A DNA stretch of 10,887 nucleotides from Clostridia bacterium (GTDB lineage Bacteria > Bacillota > Clostridia > Christensenellales > Borkfalkiaceae). The stretch lies in assembly GCA_017646945.1 (NCBI GenBank), contig JAGCLN010000167.1, positions 1 through 10,887 on the forward strand, written 5' to 3'. The position numbers and the translations under genes are program-made. Of the stretch, positions 1 to 7,656 are shown one piece after another. Numbering within the stretch: position 1 is the first letter of the stretch; each line of letters begins with the position of its first letter. The notes beneath the pieces were generated by a model, which was not told the origin of the DNA, ran no database searches, and worked only from the letters and a program-made list of their open reading frames with translations.

Positions 1-631
1 GGTAGTTCCCCCTGCAAGCGTTGAAGAAGCAGAAAAGGTAGAAGTTCTTCGAGGACCTAACATTAAACCTTTCCCTGAAACTAAACCCTTAGATAACGAA
101 ATTGCAGTAACCGTTGGCTTAAAGGTTGGCGATAACATTACTACCTACCATATTATGCCTGCCGGTGCAAAGATTCTTCCTTACCGTTCAAATATCCCAT
201 TCCTTTCAAAATTCTGTTTCTCAGTAGTTGATGAAAAGTATAGCGAAAGAGCACTTGAACTTAAATCAAGCGTAATCGTTGGCGGTGATAACTACGGTCA
301 AGGTTCTTCGCGTGAACACGCGGCGCTCGTTCCCTTATATCTTGGCGTTAAGGCGGTTATCGCAAAGAGTTTTGCTCGTATCCACGTTGCAAACCTTATA
401 AACGCAGGTATTATTCCCTTAACTTTCAAGAACGCTAACGACTATGAAGAAATCAATCAAGGTGACTGCCTTGCGCTTGAAAACTTGTTTGAAGGTTTTG
501 AAAAGGGCGTTATTAGTTTAAATAACAAAACAAGCGGTAAGTCGTACGAACTTTCTTGCTCGTTTACAGATAGACAAATTAGTATTTTAAAAGCAGGTGG
601 CTTGCTTGCATACACGGGTAAGTCTTTATAA
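1..631 (+). CDS. acn: Aconitate hydratase, C-terminal part (5' end outside window)
   Basis: This is the C-terminal swivel domain of aconitase, which isomerises citrate to isocitrate in the cytoplasm. The reading frame enters at base 2 and has no start in the window; the ATG at 155 is internal, because homologous sequence continues upstream of it (GPNIKPFPETKPL, then VGDNIT). Seen directly: the block HIMPAGAKILPYRSNIP (149-199), and GSSREHAAL, whose Ser-Ser-Arg codons (305-313) match the substrate-binding Ser/Arg of the family. The arrangement resembles the roughly 640-residue aconitases of Clostridia. The iron-sulfur cysteines lie upstream of the window. Oddity: the residue before His in the normally invariant T-D-H-I motif is Tyr (codon 146-148). 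The gene ends 18 nt before the isocitrate dehydrogenase start, so the two are probably co-transcribed. Identification is secure; exact subfamily is inferred. Confidence 0.93.
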   Translation, partial: VVPPASVEEAEKVEVLRGPNIKPFPETKPLDNEIAVTVGLKVGDNITTYHIMPAGAKILPYRSNIPFLSKFCFSVVDEKYSERALELKSSVIVGGDNYGQGSSREHAALVPLYLGVKAVIAKSFARIHVANLINAGIIPLTFKNANDYEEINQGDCLALENLFEGFEKGVISLNNKTSGKSYELSCSFTDRQISILKAGGLLAYTGKSL

Positions 632-649
632 TTAACACGGAGAACTATT

Positions 650-1858
650 ATGGAAAAAATCAAAATGACCACACCGCTCGTTGAAATGGACGGCGATGAA
701 ATGACGAGAATTATTTGGCAAGAAATTAAAGACGAACTTATTCTTCCTTTTGTAGATTTAAAGACTGAATATTACGATTTAGGACTTCAAAATCGTGATG
801 CTACTAACGATAAAGTTACCGTTGATTCGGCAAACGCTACTAAAAAGTACGGCGTAGCCGTAAAGTGCGCAACAATTACCCCCAACAAGCAAAGAATGAG
901 CGAGTATAACCTTAAAGAAATGTGGAAAAGCCCTAACGGTACGATTAGAGCAATCTTAGACGGCACGGTATTTAGAGCACCTATCACACTTCCTATCATT
1001 AAGCCCGCGGTTAAAACTTGGGAAGCGCCTATCACTATTGCCCGCCACGCTTACGGCGACGTATATAAGGCAACTGAAATGCGCTTTCCAAAGGGTAAAG
1101 CTGAACTTGTTTTCACCGATGAAAACGGCGTTGAAACGAGAGAAACCGTTTACGAATTTGAGTGTGACGGCGTTTTACAAGGTCAATACAATAAAGATAG
1201 TTCAATCAAGTCTTTCGCGCGTTCGTGCTTTAACTATGCGGTAGCGCAAAAGCAAAGTTTATGGTTCTCTACCAAAGATACAATTTCTAAAAAGTACGAC
1301 CAAACCTTTAAACTTATCTTTGAAGAAATTTACGAAAACGAGTACAAGGCAAAATTTGAAGAACTTGGCATTGAGTATTTCTACACTCTTATCGACGATG
1401 CCGTTGCAAGAGTAATCCGTAGCAAAGGTGGTTTCATTTGGGCGCTTAAAAACTATGATGGTGACGTTATGAGCGATATGGTTTCCACAGCGTTTGGCTC
1501 GCTTGCTATGATGACTTCGGTTTTAGTTTCGCCCGATGGCAACTTTGAATATGAAGCGGCTCACGGTACGGTTACTCGCCACTACTACAAGTACTTAAAA
1601 GGCGAAAAGACTTCTACTAACCCGATGGCTACTATTTACGCTTGGTCCGGCGCTTTAAGAAAGCGTGGCGAACTTGATAACCTTACTGACCTTGTGGATT
1701 TTGCCGATAAACTTGAAAAGGCTTGTATCGATACGCTTATGAGCGGTGTTATGACTAAGGATTTAACTTCGCTTACCGACGGTTCAGTTGAAGTTAAACC
1801 GGTACTCACTTCTGAGTTTATCAAAGAAATTAGAAACAACTTAGAAAAAGCGCTTTAA
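650..1858 (+). CDS. icd: NADP-dependent isocitrate dehydrogenase, eukaryotic-type
   Basis: This enzyme decarboxylates isocitrate to 2-oxoglutarate and makes NADPH. The 402 residues match the homodimeric eukaryotic-like subgroup (about 400-415 aa), not the E. coli-type Icd. Visible motifs: MDGDEMTRIIW (13-23); substrate loop SPNGTIR (94-100) with Arg100, Arg109 and Arg132 in ARHAYGDVY, the same numbering as the three isocitrate-binding arginines of human IDH1; metal-binding acidic residues in LIDDAVAR (247-254) and NYDGDVMSD (268-276); and the NADP-binding segment EAAHGTVTRHY (302-312), whose Arg-His indicates NADP rather than NAD. The start is supported by GGAGA at 639-643. It lies 18 nt after aconitase and is followed at once by a terminator, so it is probably the last gene of a citrate-to-2-oxoglutarate operon. 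Confidence 0.96.
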   Translation: MEKIKMTTPLVEMDGDEMTRIIWQEIKDELILPFVDLKTEYYDLGLQNRDATNDKVTVDSANATKKYGVAVKCATITPNKQRMSEYNLKEMWKSPNGTIRAILDGTVFRAPITLPIIKPAVKTWEAPITIARHAYGDVYKATEMRFPKGKAELVFTDENGVETRETVYEFECDGVLQGQYNKDSSIKSFARSCFNYAVAQKQSLWFSTKDTISKKYDQTFKLIFEEIYENEYKAKFEELGIEYFYTLIDDAVARVIRSKGGFIWALKNYDGDVMSDMVSTAFGSLAMMTSVLVSPDGNFEYEAAHGTVTRHYYKYLKGEKTSTNPMATIYAWSGALRKRGELDNLTDLVDFADKLEKACIDTLMSGVMTKDLTSLTDGSVEVKPVLTSEFIKEIRNNLEKAL

Positions 1859-1863
1859 AGCAT

Positions 1864-1897
1864 AAAAAAAGAACTCGCTGAATGCGAGTTCTTTTAA
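1864..1897. terminator. Bidirectional intrinsic terminator between convergent genes
   Basis: GAACTCGC (1871-1878) pairs with GCGAGTTC (1884-1891) around a 5-nt loop, and the stem extends by four A-T pairs on the outside. The + strand continues into TTTT and ATTT. On the - strand, seven Ts follow the stem (A-run 1864-1870). It sits 8 nt after the icd stop and 12 nt after the stop of the convergent CofE-like gene, so it can end both transcripts. Confidence 0.9.
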
Positions 1898-1906
1898 TTT
1901 ACTTTA

Positions 1907-3100
1907 TTAGTCTGTAGTGTAGTTATCGAAGTAGCCTTGGATAAATACGATAGGCGTACCCTTATCGCCCGAACCCGCAGTCAAGTCGCAAAGCGAACCG
2001 ATAAGGTCGGTAAGTCTACGGGGGGTAGTGCCTTCGCTTACCATGTTACCAACGAGATTATCTTCTTTTTGTTGAATTTTTTCATTGATTGCCTTTTTTA
2101 ATTCTTCGCCTGATAAGTCAGCAAAGTCGTTATCGGCAAGGTATTTAAGTTTAAGTTCGTTAGGCGTACCTTCTAAACCCTTAGTGTAAGCGGGGGAAAC
2201 AACGGGGTCAGCAAGTTCCCAAATTTTACCAACGGGGTCTTTAAACGCGCCGTCACCGTATACCATAACTTCAACGTTTTTACCAGTCTTTTCTAAAACG
2301 AGCGCTTGAATATCTTCAACTAATTGTTGGCAATCTCTTGGGAAGAGTTTAATAGTATCTTCAGTTGCCTTGTTTGAACCTAAAAGACCGTATTGTTCGT
2401 TGTAACCGCTACCGTTAACGCTTGCGTTTAAAATTTCATCCATACCGTAAACTTTTTCAGCGCCGGAATTGAGTAAAAGGCGTTTAGTTCTAAAACGAGT
2501 GTGGATATCGCAGTTAAGAACGTTCTTAGTGTATTTTAAGATAGCGCGGGGGTCGTTAGCGAAAATAATTTCACACTCAGCGCCTTGTTCGCGAATAAGT
2601 TCACCATAGTATTCAACGTAGTCAACGCCGGTGAAACGGTGCTTAGAATAGCCGAAGAGTTCACGGTATTTTTCAAGAGATAACACGTCTTTGAAAGGGT
2701 CAACGCCCTTTTCGTCAAGCATATCGAGTGAAACTAAGTGGTTACCAACTTCGTCTGACGGATATGAAAGCATTAAAACGATTTTCTTTGCGCCCTTTGC
2801 CATACCTTTTAAGCAAATTGAAAAACGGTTACGGCTTAAGATGGGGAAAATTACGCCAACGGTTTCGCCACCGAATTTTGCTTTAACGTCACAAGCGATA
2901 TCGTCAACTGAAGCGTAGTTACCTTGCGCTCTTGCAACGATAGATTCGGTCATTGCGATAATATCACGGTCACGAACGGAAAACCCGTCTTCTTTAGCGG
3001 CATCGAGAATAGAATTTGTAACGATTTGAACTAAATCGTCCCCACTTCTAATAATCGGTGCGCGAACGCCTCTTGAAATGGTACCAACCATACGGCTCAT
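1907..3100 (-). CDS. Coenzyme F420-0:L-glutamate ligase (CofE)-family protein
   Basis: This 397-aa protein belongs to the F420_ligase/CofE family, whose characterised members attach glutamate through its gamma-carboxyl group using GTP and a metal. Recognisable blocks are GVRAPIIRSGDDL (11-23), the DRDIIAMTESIVARAQG segment (44-60) matching the CofE core, a GYNEQYGLLGSN region (232-243), and the acidic GDGAFKDPVGKIWELADP block (282-299), which resembles the conserved GDPxGR metal-binding region. It is longer than archaeal CofE (about 250 aa), as is usual for the Firmicutes relatives. The start is set by AAAGGAGA at 3108-3115. It has its own promoter and lies downstream of serA but beyond a terminator. 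Archaeal-type F420 synthesis is not expected in Clostridia, so the acceptor is unknown. A CofE homologue in Chlamydia has been reported to act as folylpolyglutamate synthase, so folate is one candidate. Family call strong, function open. Confidence 0.82.
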   Translation of the reverse strand: MSRMVGTISRGVRAPIIRSGDDLVQIVTNSILDAAKEDGFSVRDRDIIAMTESIVARAQGNYASVDDIACDVKAKFGGETVGVIFPILSRNRFSICLKGMAKGAKKIVLMLSYPSDEVGNHLVSLDMLDEKGVDPFKDVLSLEKYRELFGYSKHRFTGVDYVEYYGELIREQGAECEIIFANDPRAILKYTKNVLNCDIHTRFRTKRLLLNSGAEKVYGMDEILNASVNGSGYNEQYGLLGSNKATEDTIKLFPRDCQQLVEDIQALVLEKTGKNVEVMVYGDGAFKDPVGKIWELADPVVSPAYTKGLEGTPNELKLKYLADNDFADLSGEELKKAINEKIQQKEDNLVGNMVSEGTTPRRLTDLIGSLCDLTAGSGDKGTPIVFIQGYFDNYTTD

Positions 3101-3116
3101 AAAAGTATCTCCTTTG

Positions 3117-3146
3117 GTTTTCCGCTAAATAATTCTTACGGAAAAC
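3117..3146. repeat. 8-bp inverted repeat at the predicted start site of the CofE-like gene
   Basis: GTTTTCCG (3117-3124) and CGGAAAAC (3139-3146) are perfect inverted copies separated by 14 nt. The repeat begins about 3 nt inside the predicted transcript and ends beside the ribosome binding site (3108-3115). It has no T-run and lies upstream of the coding region, so it is not a terminator. It could be a repressor operator or a leader hairpin covering the translation start region; the sequence alone cannot decide. Confidence 0.5.
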
Positions 3147-3155
3147 ACACGTTAT

Positions 3156-3185
3156 ATTATAATGCAAACGGTATTGATTTGTAAA
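3156..3185 (-). promoter_or_regulatory. Sigma-A-type promoter of the CofE-like gene
   Basis: On the - strand, TTTACA (3185-3180, five of six matches to the -35 consensus) is followed after 18 nt by a perfect TATAAT (3161-3156). Transcription should start near 3149, giving a leader of about 49 nt before the ATG. The promoter lies in the 161-nt gap after the serA terminator, so the gene is an independent unit. Confidence 0.75.
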
Positions 3186-3222
3186 TTATTTTAAAGCAAA
3201 AAGTTTATATTTTTTTATGAAA

Positions 3223-3254
3223 TAAAAAAGAACGGACCTAAAATCCGTTCTTTT
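3223..3254 (-). terminator. Intrinsic terminator of serA
   Basis: Read on the - strand, GAACGGA pairs with TCCGTTC (arms 3244-3250 and 3230-3236) around a 7-nt loop. Four further A-T pairs extend the stem, and six Ts follow (A-run 3224-3229). It lies 7 nt beyond the serA stop and separates serCA from the CofE-like gene. Confidence 0.88.
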
Positions 3255-3261
3255 AAAATGA

Positions 3262-4413
3262 TTAAATTACTCTTACTTTAATAACGCCGGCAATTTCGTT
3301 TAATGAAGCAACGATTTCATCGCTAACTTCGTTAACGTCTAAGATAGAATATGCGTAGTCGCCACGGCTTGCGTTGATAAAGTTTTCAATGTTAACGTGC
3401 TTTTCACCAAGTACGCCTGAGAATTGAGCAATCATATTAGCCTTGTTTAAGTGGCAAATGGTAATTCTGTGAGCGGTAGTCTTTGGAGAAGAACATCTCG
3501 GATAGTTAACGCTGTTGTTGATATTGCCGTTTTCAATATAATCTTTAAGTTCTTGAGCGGCCATTACAGCGCAGTTGTCTTCCGCTTCGGGGGTAGACGC
3601 GCCAAGGTGAGGAGTTAATACCACGCCTTCTTCGCCGATAAGTTCTTCACAGGGGAAGTCGCAAACGTATCTGCCAACCTTACCGTCTTTAATAGCGGAT
3701 AAGATTGCTTGATTATCAACGAGTTCACCACGAGCGCAGTTGATAATAACAACGCCTTCTTTCATTTCGGCAATCTTGGTTGCGCTAATCATCTTGTCGT
3801 TATCCTTAGTGTAGGGAACGTGAATAGTAATGTAATCGCAAGACTTGTAAAGTTCGTCAATATCGTTAGTGATTTCAACCGCTCTTGATAAGTGAAGGGC
3901 GTTGTTTACTGAAAGGTAGGGGTCGTAACCTAAAACTTCCATGCCGAGCGCGATTGCGGAGTTAGCAACTTTATAACCGATTGCGCCAAGACCGATAACG
4001 CCGAGTTTCTTTCCTAAAATTTCTCTACCAACGAAAGCCTTTTTGCCTTTTTCAACTTGCTTGCCGATATTTTCCGTACCTTTTAAGGTTTTAACCCACT
4101 CGATTGCGGGAACGATTTTTCTCGAACCTAATAAAAGCGCGGATAAAACGAGTTCGTTTACTGCGTTTGCGTTAGCGCCGGGGGTATTGAAAACCACAAC
4201 GCCTTTTTCCGCTAACTTATCGCAAGGAATATTGTTTACGCCTGCGCCCGCTCTCGCTACTGCGATAACGCTTTCGGGAAGGGCGTATTCGTGCATATCG
4301 AAACTTCTAACGATTGCGCCGATAGGAGCATCGCTTGCATCTTTAACTTCGTAATTTGCGCCGAGCACTTGTTGTACTAAAGGGCTAACGGGATTGAGTT
4401 TTAAAATATCCAT
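3262..4413 (-). CDS. serA: D-3-phosphoglycerate dehydrogenase
   Basis: This enzyme oxidises 3-phosphoglycerate to 3-phosphohydroxypyruvate with NAD, the first step of serine synthesis. The 383 residues have a split substrate domain around a Rossmann fold: GLGAIG (141-146) binds NAD, Arg228 in NCARGE is the catalytic arginine, Glu256 or Glu257 the acidic partner, and His269 in TPHLGAST the catalytic base. A C-terminal ACT domain covers about residues 316-383 (ITICHLNKANMIAQFSGVLG), the usual place for serine feedback control, though feedback here is inferred. This is the short form, without the intervening ASB domain of the roughly 530-aa enzymes. The ATG shares one base with the serC stop (TAATG), with GGAGA at 4421-4425 inside serC, so translational coupling is likely. 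Confidence 0.95.
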   Translation of the reverse strand: MDILKLNPVSPLVQQVLGANYEVKDASDAPIGAIVRSFDMHEYALPESVIAVARAGAGVNNIPCDKLAEKGVVVFNTPGANANAVNELVLSALLLGSRKIVPAIEWVKTLKGTENIGKQVEKGKKAFVGREILGKKLGVIGLGAIGYKVANSAIALGMEVLGYDPYLSVNNALHLSRAVEITNDIDELYKSCDYITIHVPYTKDNDKMISATKIAEMKEGVVIINCARGELVDNQAILSAIKDGKVGRYVCDFPCEELIGEEGVVLTPHLGASTPEAEDNCAVMAAQELKDYIENGNINNSVNYPRCSSPKTTAHRITICHLNKANMIAQFSGVLGEKHVNIENFINASRGDYAYSILDVNEVSDEIVASLNEIAGVIKVRVI

Positions 4414-4425
4414 TACTTATTCTCC
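4413..4425 (-). promoter_or_regulatory. serC-serA coupling site: ribosome binding site and TAATG overlap
   Basis: GGAGA (4425-4421 on the - strand) lies inside the last codons of serC, seven bases before the serA ATG. The serC stop TAA (4415-4413) shares its last A with the serA ATG (4413-4411). This fixes the serA start and suggests that ribosomes finishing serC reinitiate on serA. Confidence 0.8.
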
Positions 4426-5489
4426 ATTTCAAATTTCTTCATAAATTCTATAAGAGCTTTTACACCTTCAACGGGCATAGCGTTATAGATACTTGCTCTC
4501 ATACCGCCAACGAGTCTGTGACCTTTTAATGAAACGAAACCGTTTGCAGTTGCTTCTTTAACGAACTTAGCGTCAAGTTCTTCGCTACCGGTTACGAAAG
4601 GAACGTTCATGATAGAACGGTCTGCAACGTTAACGTAGTTTTTGTAGAGTGAAGAATTATCGATAAAGTCGTATAAAAGGCCTGCTTTATATTCGTTGAT
4701 TTCTTGGATAGCTTTTACACCGCCAAGGTTTTTAAGCCAACGGAAAACGAGCATTGAAACGTAGATTGAAAAACACGGGGGAGTGTTGTACAAACTGTCG
4801 TTTTTAGCGTGGATAGCGTAGTTGAGCATAGTCGGGCAAGCGGGAAGCGCTTTACCGAGTAAGTATTTTTTAATAATAACGATAGTAACGCCTGCGGGAG
4901 CGATGTTCTTTTGCGCGCCTGCATAGATAACGCCAAACTTAGAAACGTCAACTTCTTCGCTTAAAATATTAGAACTCATATCTGCAACGAGAGGTGCTTT
5001 TGTAGTTGGGAATTTTGTAAATCTTGAACCGAAGATAGTGTTGTTTGAAGTTAAGTGAACGTAGTCTGCATCGCTACTAAATTCAATCTTATCAACGTCA
5101 GGAATATAAGTAAAGTTCTTATCCTTTGAAGATGCAACGATTTTTGCTTCGCCGTACTTTGCGCCTTCTTCTTGCGCTTTGCCTGCGAAGTTACCGGTAA
5201 CGATGTAGTCCGCCTTACCGCTAGTCATAAGGTTTAAAGGAACTGCGGCAAATTGTTGTGACGCACCGCCTTGAACGAATAAAACGGCGTAATCTTCGGG
5301 AATATTCATAAGTTCGCGAAGAAGAGCGTTCGCTTCATCGTTAACAGCCATAAAGGTTTTAGTTCTATGGCTCATTTCGGTAATACTCATACCAGAATTG
5401 CCGTAATCGAGCATTTCTGCTTGGGCTTGTTTTAATACTTCAAGCGGGAGAGTTGATGGACCTGCCGAAAAATTGTATACTCTACTCAT
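4413..5489 (-). CDS. serC: Phosphoserine aminotransferase
   Basis: SerC transfers the amino group of glutamate to 3-phosphohydroxypyruvate, giving O-phosphoserine and 2-oxoglutarate, with pyridoxal phosphate (PLP). At 358 aa it has the normal family length. Visible features: the N-terminal signature YNFSAGPSTLP (5-15), the phosphate-binding GGAS (74-77), HLTSNNTIFGSRF (145-157), Asp170 in VADMSSN, which should bind the PLP ring nitrogen, and Lys194 in GAQKNIAPAG, the lysine forming the Schiff base. The start follows AGGAGAA at 5494-5500. It lies 51 nt downstream of glnN in the same direction and overlaps serA by one base. No phosphoserine phosphatase (SerB) is in the window. Confidence 0.96.
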   Translation of the reverse strand: MSRVYNFSAGPSTLPLEVLKQAQAEMLDYGNSGMSITEMSHRTKTFMAVNDEANALLRELMNIPEDYAVLFVQGGASQQFAAVPLNLMTSGKADYIVTGNFAGKAQEEGAKYGEAKIVASSKDKNFTYIPDVDKIEFSSDADYVHLTSNNTIFGSRFTKFPTTKAPLVADMSSNILSEEVDVSKFGVIYAGAQKNIAPAGVTIVIIKKYLLGKALPACPTMLNYAIHAKNDSLYNTPPCFSIYVSMLVFRWLKNLGGVKAIQEINEYKAGLLYDFIDNSSLYKNYVNVADRSIMNVPFVTGSEELDAKFVKEATANGFVSLKGHRLVGGMRASIYNAMPVEGVKALIEFMKKFEMENK

Positions 5490-5517
5490 AATTTTCTCCT
5501 AAATTATCTATTAAGTA

Positions 5518-5535
5518 AAACGCTAAGTCGCGCTT
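5518..5535 (-). other. Weak hairpin between glnN and serC
   Basis: On the - strand AAGCGC (5535-5530) can pair with GCGTTT (5523-5518), including one G-U pair, around a 6-nt loop, followed by only one more T before A and C. The stem is short and the T-run poor, so it is at best an attenuating or RNA-processing element. It lies 5 nt past the glnN stop, and read-through into serC is plausible. Confidence 0.3.
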
Positions 5536-5540
5536 ATTTA

Positions 5541-7622
5541 TTATTTAACGCTGAATAAAAGTTTAGCGTACGACGGGTACGGCCAGTACTTTTCATCAGT
5601 TAAGGTTTCAGCCTTGTCGGATGCCGACCTTAATTCTTCCATGCACTTTAACACGTTGTCTTTAATAAAGAAAGCAAGTTCTTTACTGTCGGTAATAGAA
5701 TTTGATTTTTCAACGAGCGACGCAAGTTCTTCGGAAAGTTCAAACACCTTGTCGCTAAGCGAAGAAAGAGTGTTTCCAAGTTTAAGTTCAGTTTGAGCGT
5801 TGATGCCGGAATTTGCTTTTAATACGGCTGTGCCTAAAACGTCTTTCACGTAGTTATTGATTGCTGGGTAAATATTCTTCTTAGCCATGTCAATCATAGT
5901 GAGTGCTTCGATTTTAACTATTCTTGAATAGTTATCAAGCATAACTTTTTCAATCGCGTGAAGTTCGGTATAGGATAATACCTTGTGTTTTGCAAAGAGT
6001 TCAACGTTCTTATCAAGGGTGTAAGAAACAACCGCTTCTGGCGTGGTTTTAAGGTTTTTAAGCCCACGCGCGCTCGCTTCTTCAACCCACTCTGCCGAGT
6101 AGTTGTTGCCGTTAAAGATAATTCTTTCGTGATTCTTAACGGTATCGGCAACGATTTTGTGAACGGTTTGAGTGATATCGTTACTGTTTTCAAGTTCTTT
6201 AGCAAAAATATCCAAACTTTCTGCAACCGCGGTGTTTAAAACTACGTTGCAGTCGGCGATAGAATCGTTCGAGCCAACCATACGGAATTCAAACTTATTA
6301 CCCGTAAAGGCTAAGGGCGAAGTTCTGTTTCTATCAGTCGCGTCCTTGGGAAGTGGCGGTAAAATCTTTGCGCCGAGTCTCATAACGGTTGTGCCACCGT
6401 GATAAGTGTCGTTATTGATAAACGCCTTTAACGCGCCGAGAAGGTCGTCACCTAAAAATACTGAAATAATCGCCGGCGGAGCTTCGTGCGCGCCTAAGCG
6501 GTGGTCGTTACCCGCGCTCGCTACCGATGCTCTTAAAATATCTTGATAATCGTCCGCCGCTTTTAATACTGCGGATAAGAAAAGTAAGAACTGTAAGTTT
6601 TCAGCAGGGGTTTCACCGGGGTCTAAAAGGTTAGTGCCGTCGTCTGTAACGAGTGACCAGTTGTTGTGTTTACCCGAACCGTTAACGCCCTTGAACGGCT
6701 TTTCCGCAAGAAGACAAACGAGGCCGTGGCGCTCGGCAATCTTCTTCATAAGTTCCATAGTGATTTGGTTATGGTCGGTTGCGGTGTTTACGAAAGAGAA
6801 TACAGGCGCAAGTTCGTGTTGAGCGGGAGCGGCTTCGTTGTGTTCCGTTTTAGCAAGAACGCCGAGTTTCCAAAGTTCCCTGTTCAAACTTTCCATAAAC
6901 GATTTAACTCTCGGCTTAATCGCGCCGAAGTAGTGGTCGCCAAGTTCTTGACCTTTGGGCGCGTTTGCGCCGAACAAAGTTCTACCTGTGAAAACTAAAT
7001 CTTCACGCTTTAACGCCGTTTCTCTATCAATAAGGAAATATTCTTGTTCCGCGCCTACCGTTACGTGAACGCTCTTAACTTCTTCTTTGCCGAGTAAACG
7101 CAAAACTTTAACGGCTTTTTTGTTAAGGGTTTCAAGCGAGCGGATAAGCGGAGTTTTTTTATCGAGCGCTTCACCGCTGAACGAACAGAACGCGGTGGGA
7201 ATACATAAAGTATTATCTTTAATGAAAGCGTAAGAAGACGGGTCCCAAGCGGTGTAGCCCCTTGCTTCAAACGTTTCACGAATACCGCCGTTGGGGAAAG
7301 AAGACGCGTCCGGCTCGCCCTTGATGAGCGCCTTTCCGCTAAATTCCATAATAATGCCACCGCCTTTCACGGGCGCGATGAAACTATCGTGCTTTTCAGC
7401 GGTAATTCCCGTCATAGGTTGGAACCAATGCGTATAGTGAGTTGCGCCTTTGGATATAGCCCAATCCTTCATAGCATCCGCTACTTCTTGGGCAACGGCA
7501 AAGTCGAGCGGTTCGTTTTCATTAACCGCTTTTTTAAGTGAACGATATACGTCTGGCGACAGAGCCGCTTTCATTGCCTTTTCGTTAAATACGTTTTCCG
7601 CAAAGATTTCGGGAATGTTCAT
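5541..7622 (-). CDS. glnN: Glutamine synthetase, type III
   Basis: This enzyme condenses glutamate and ammonia to glutamine with ATP. The 693 residues fit the large GSIII class (about 700-730 aa, dodecameric in characterised members), not the roughly 440-470-aa GSI. Signature segments: the GSIII N-terminal THYTHWFQPMTG (61-72); the metal- and glutamate-binding GAEQEYFLID (190-199); NEAAPAQHE (262-270); KPFKGVNGSGKHNNWSL (308-324), the nucleotide and substrate loop; and GNDHRLGAHEAPPA (371-384). A long helical C-terminal extension is typical. The ATG follows GAGGA with short spacing. It has a perfect-consensus promoter, and no GlnR-like palindrome (TGTNA-N7-TNACA) is visible there. It may be co-transcribed with serC and serA. 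All three genes handle glutamate or 2-oxoglutarate. Confidence 0.96.
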   Translation of the reverse strand: MNIPEIFAENVFNEKAMKAALSPDVYRSLKKAVNENEPLDFAVAQEVADAMKDWAISKGATHYTHWFQPMTGITAEKHDSFIAPVKGGGIIMEFSGKALIKGEPDASSFPNGGIRETFEARGYTAWDPSSYAFIKDNTLCIPTAFCSFSGEALDKKTPLIRSLETLNKKAVKVLRLLGKEEVKSVHVTVGAEQEYFLIDRETALKREDLVFTGRTLFGANAPKGQELGDHYFGAIKPRVKSFMESLNRELWKLGVLAKTEHNEAAPAQHELAPVFSFVNTATDHNQITMELMKKIAERHGLVCLLAEKPFKGVNGSGKHNNWSLVTDDGTNLLDPGETPAENLQFLLFLSAVLKAADDYQDILRASVASAGNDHRLGAHEAPPAIISVFLGDDLLGALKAFINNDTYHGGTTVMRLGAKILPPLPKDATDRNRTSPLAFTGNKFEFRMVGSNDSIADCNVVLNTAVAESLDIFAKELENSNDITQTVHKIVADTVKNHERIIFNGNNYSAEWVEEASARGLKNLKTTPEAVVSYTLDKNVELFAKHKVLSYTELHAIEKVMLDNYSRIVKIEALTMIDMAKKNIYPAINNYVKDVLGTAVLKANSGINAQTELKLGNTLSSLSDKVFELSEELASLVEKSNSITDSKELAFFIKDNVLKCMEELRSASDKAETLTDEKYWPYPSYAKLLFSVK

Positions 7623-7656
7623 AGTGTCCTCTTAAGTCAAATAAAAATTACTTTTT

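Noticed and set aside
155..631. A free-standing small-subunit aconitase starting at ATG 155
   Set aside because: The same frame is open to the left window edge and contains typical aconitase sequence before that ATG, so it is the end of a larger gene.
1907..3100. Evidence for coenzyme F420 biosynthesis
   Set aside because: A single CofE-family protein is not enough; no other F420 gene is present and the family is common in bacteria that do not make F420.
6666..6998. 110-codon open frame on the + strand inside glnN, and similar antisense frames (for example 4043-4354 and 7061-7360)
   Set aside because: They lie entirely inside well-identified genes, show low-complexity Ser/Phe/Thr-rich or basic translations, and have no supported start signals; they are shadows of codon bias.
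7623..7650. Riboswitch or glutamine-sensing RNA in the glnN leader
   Set aside because: The predicted leader is only about 28 nt, too short for a known riboswitch class, and has no stable fold visible by eye.
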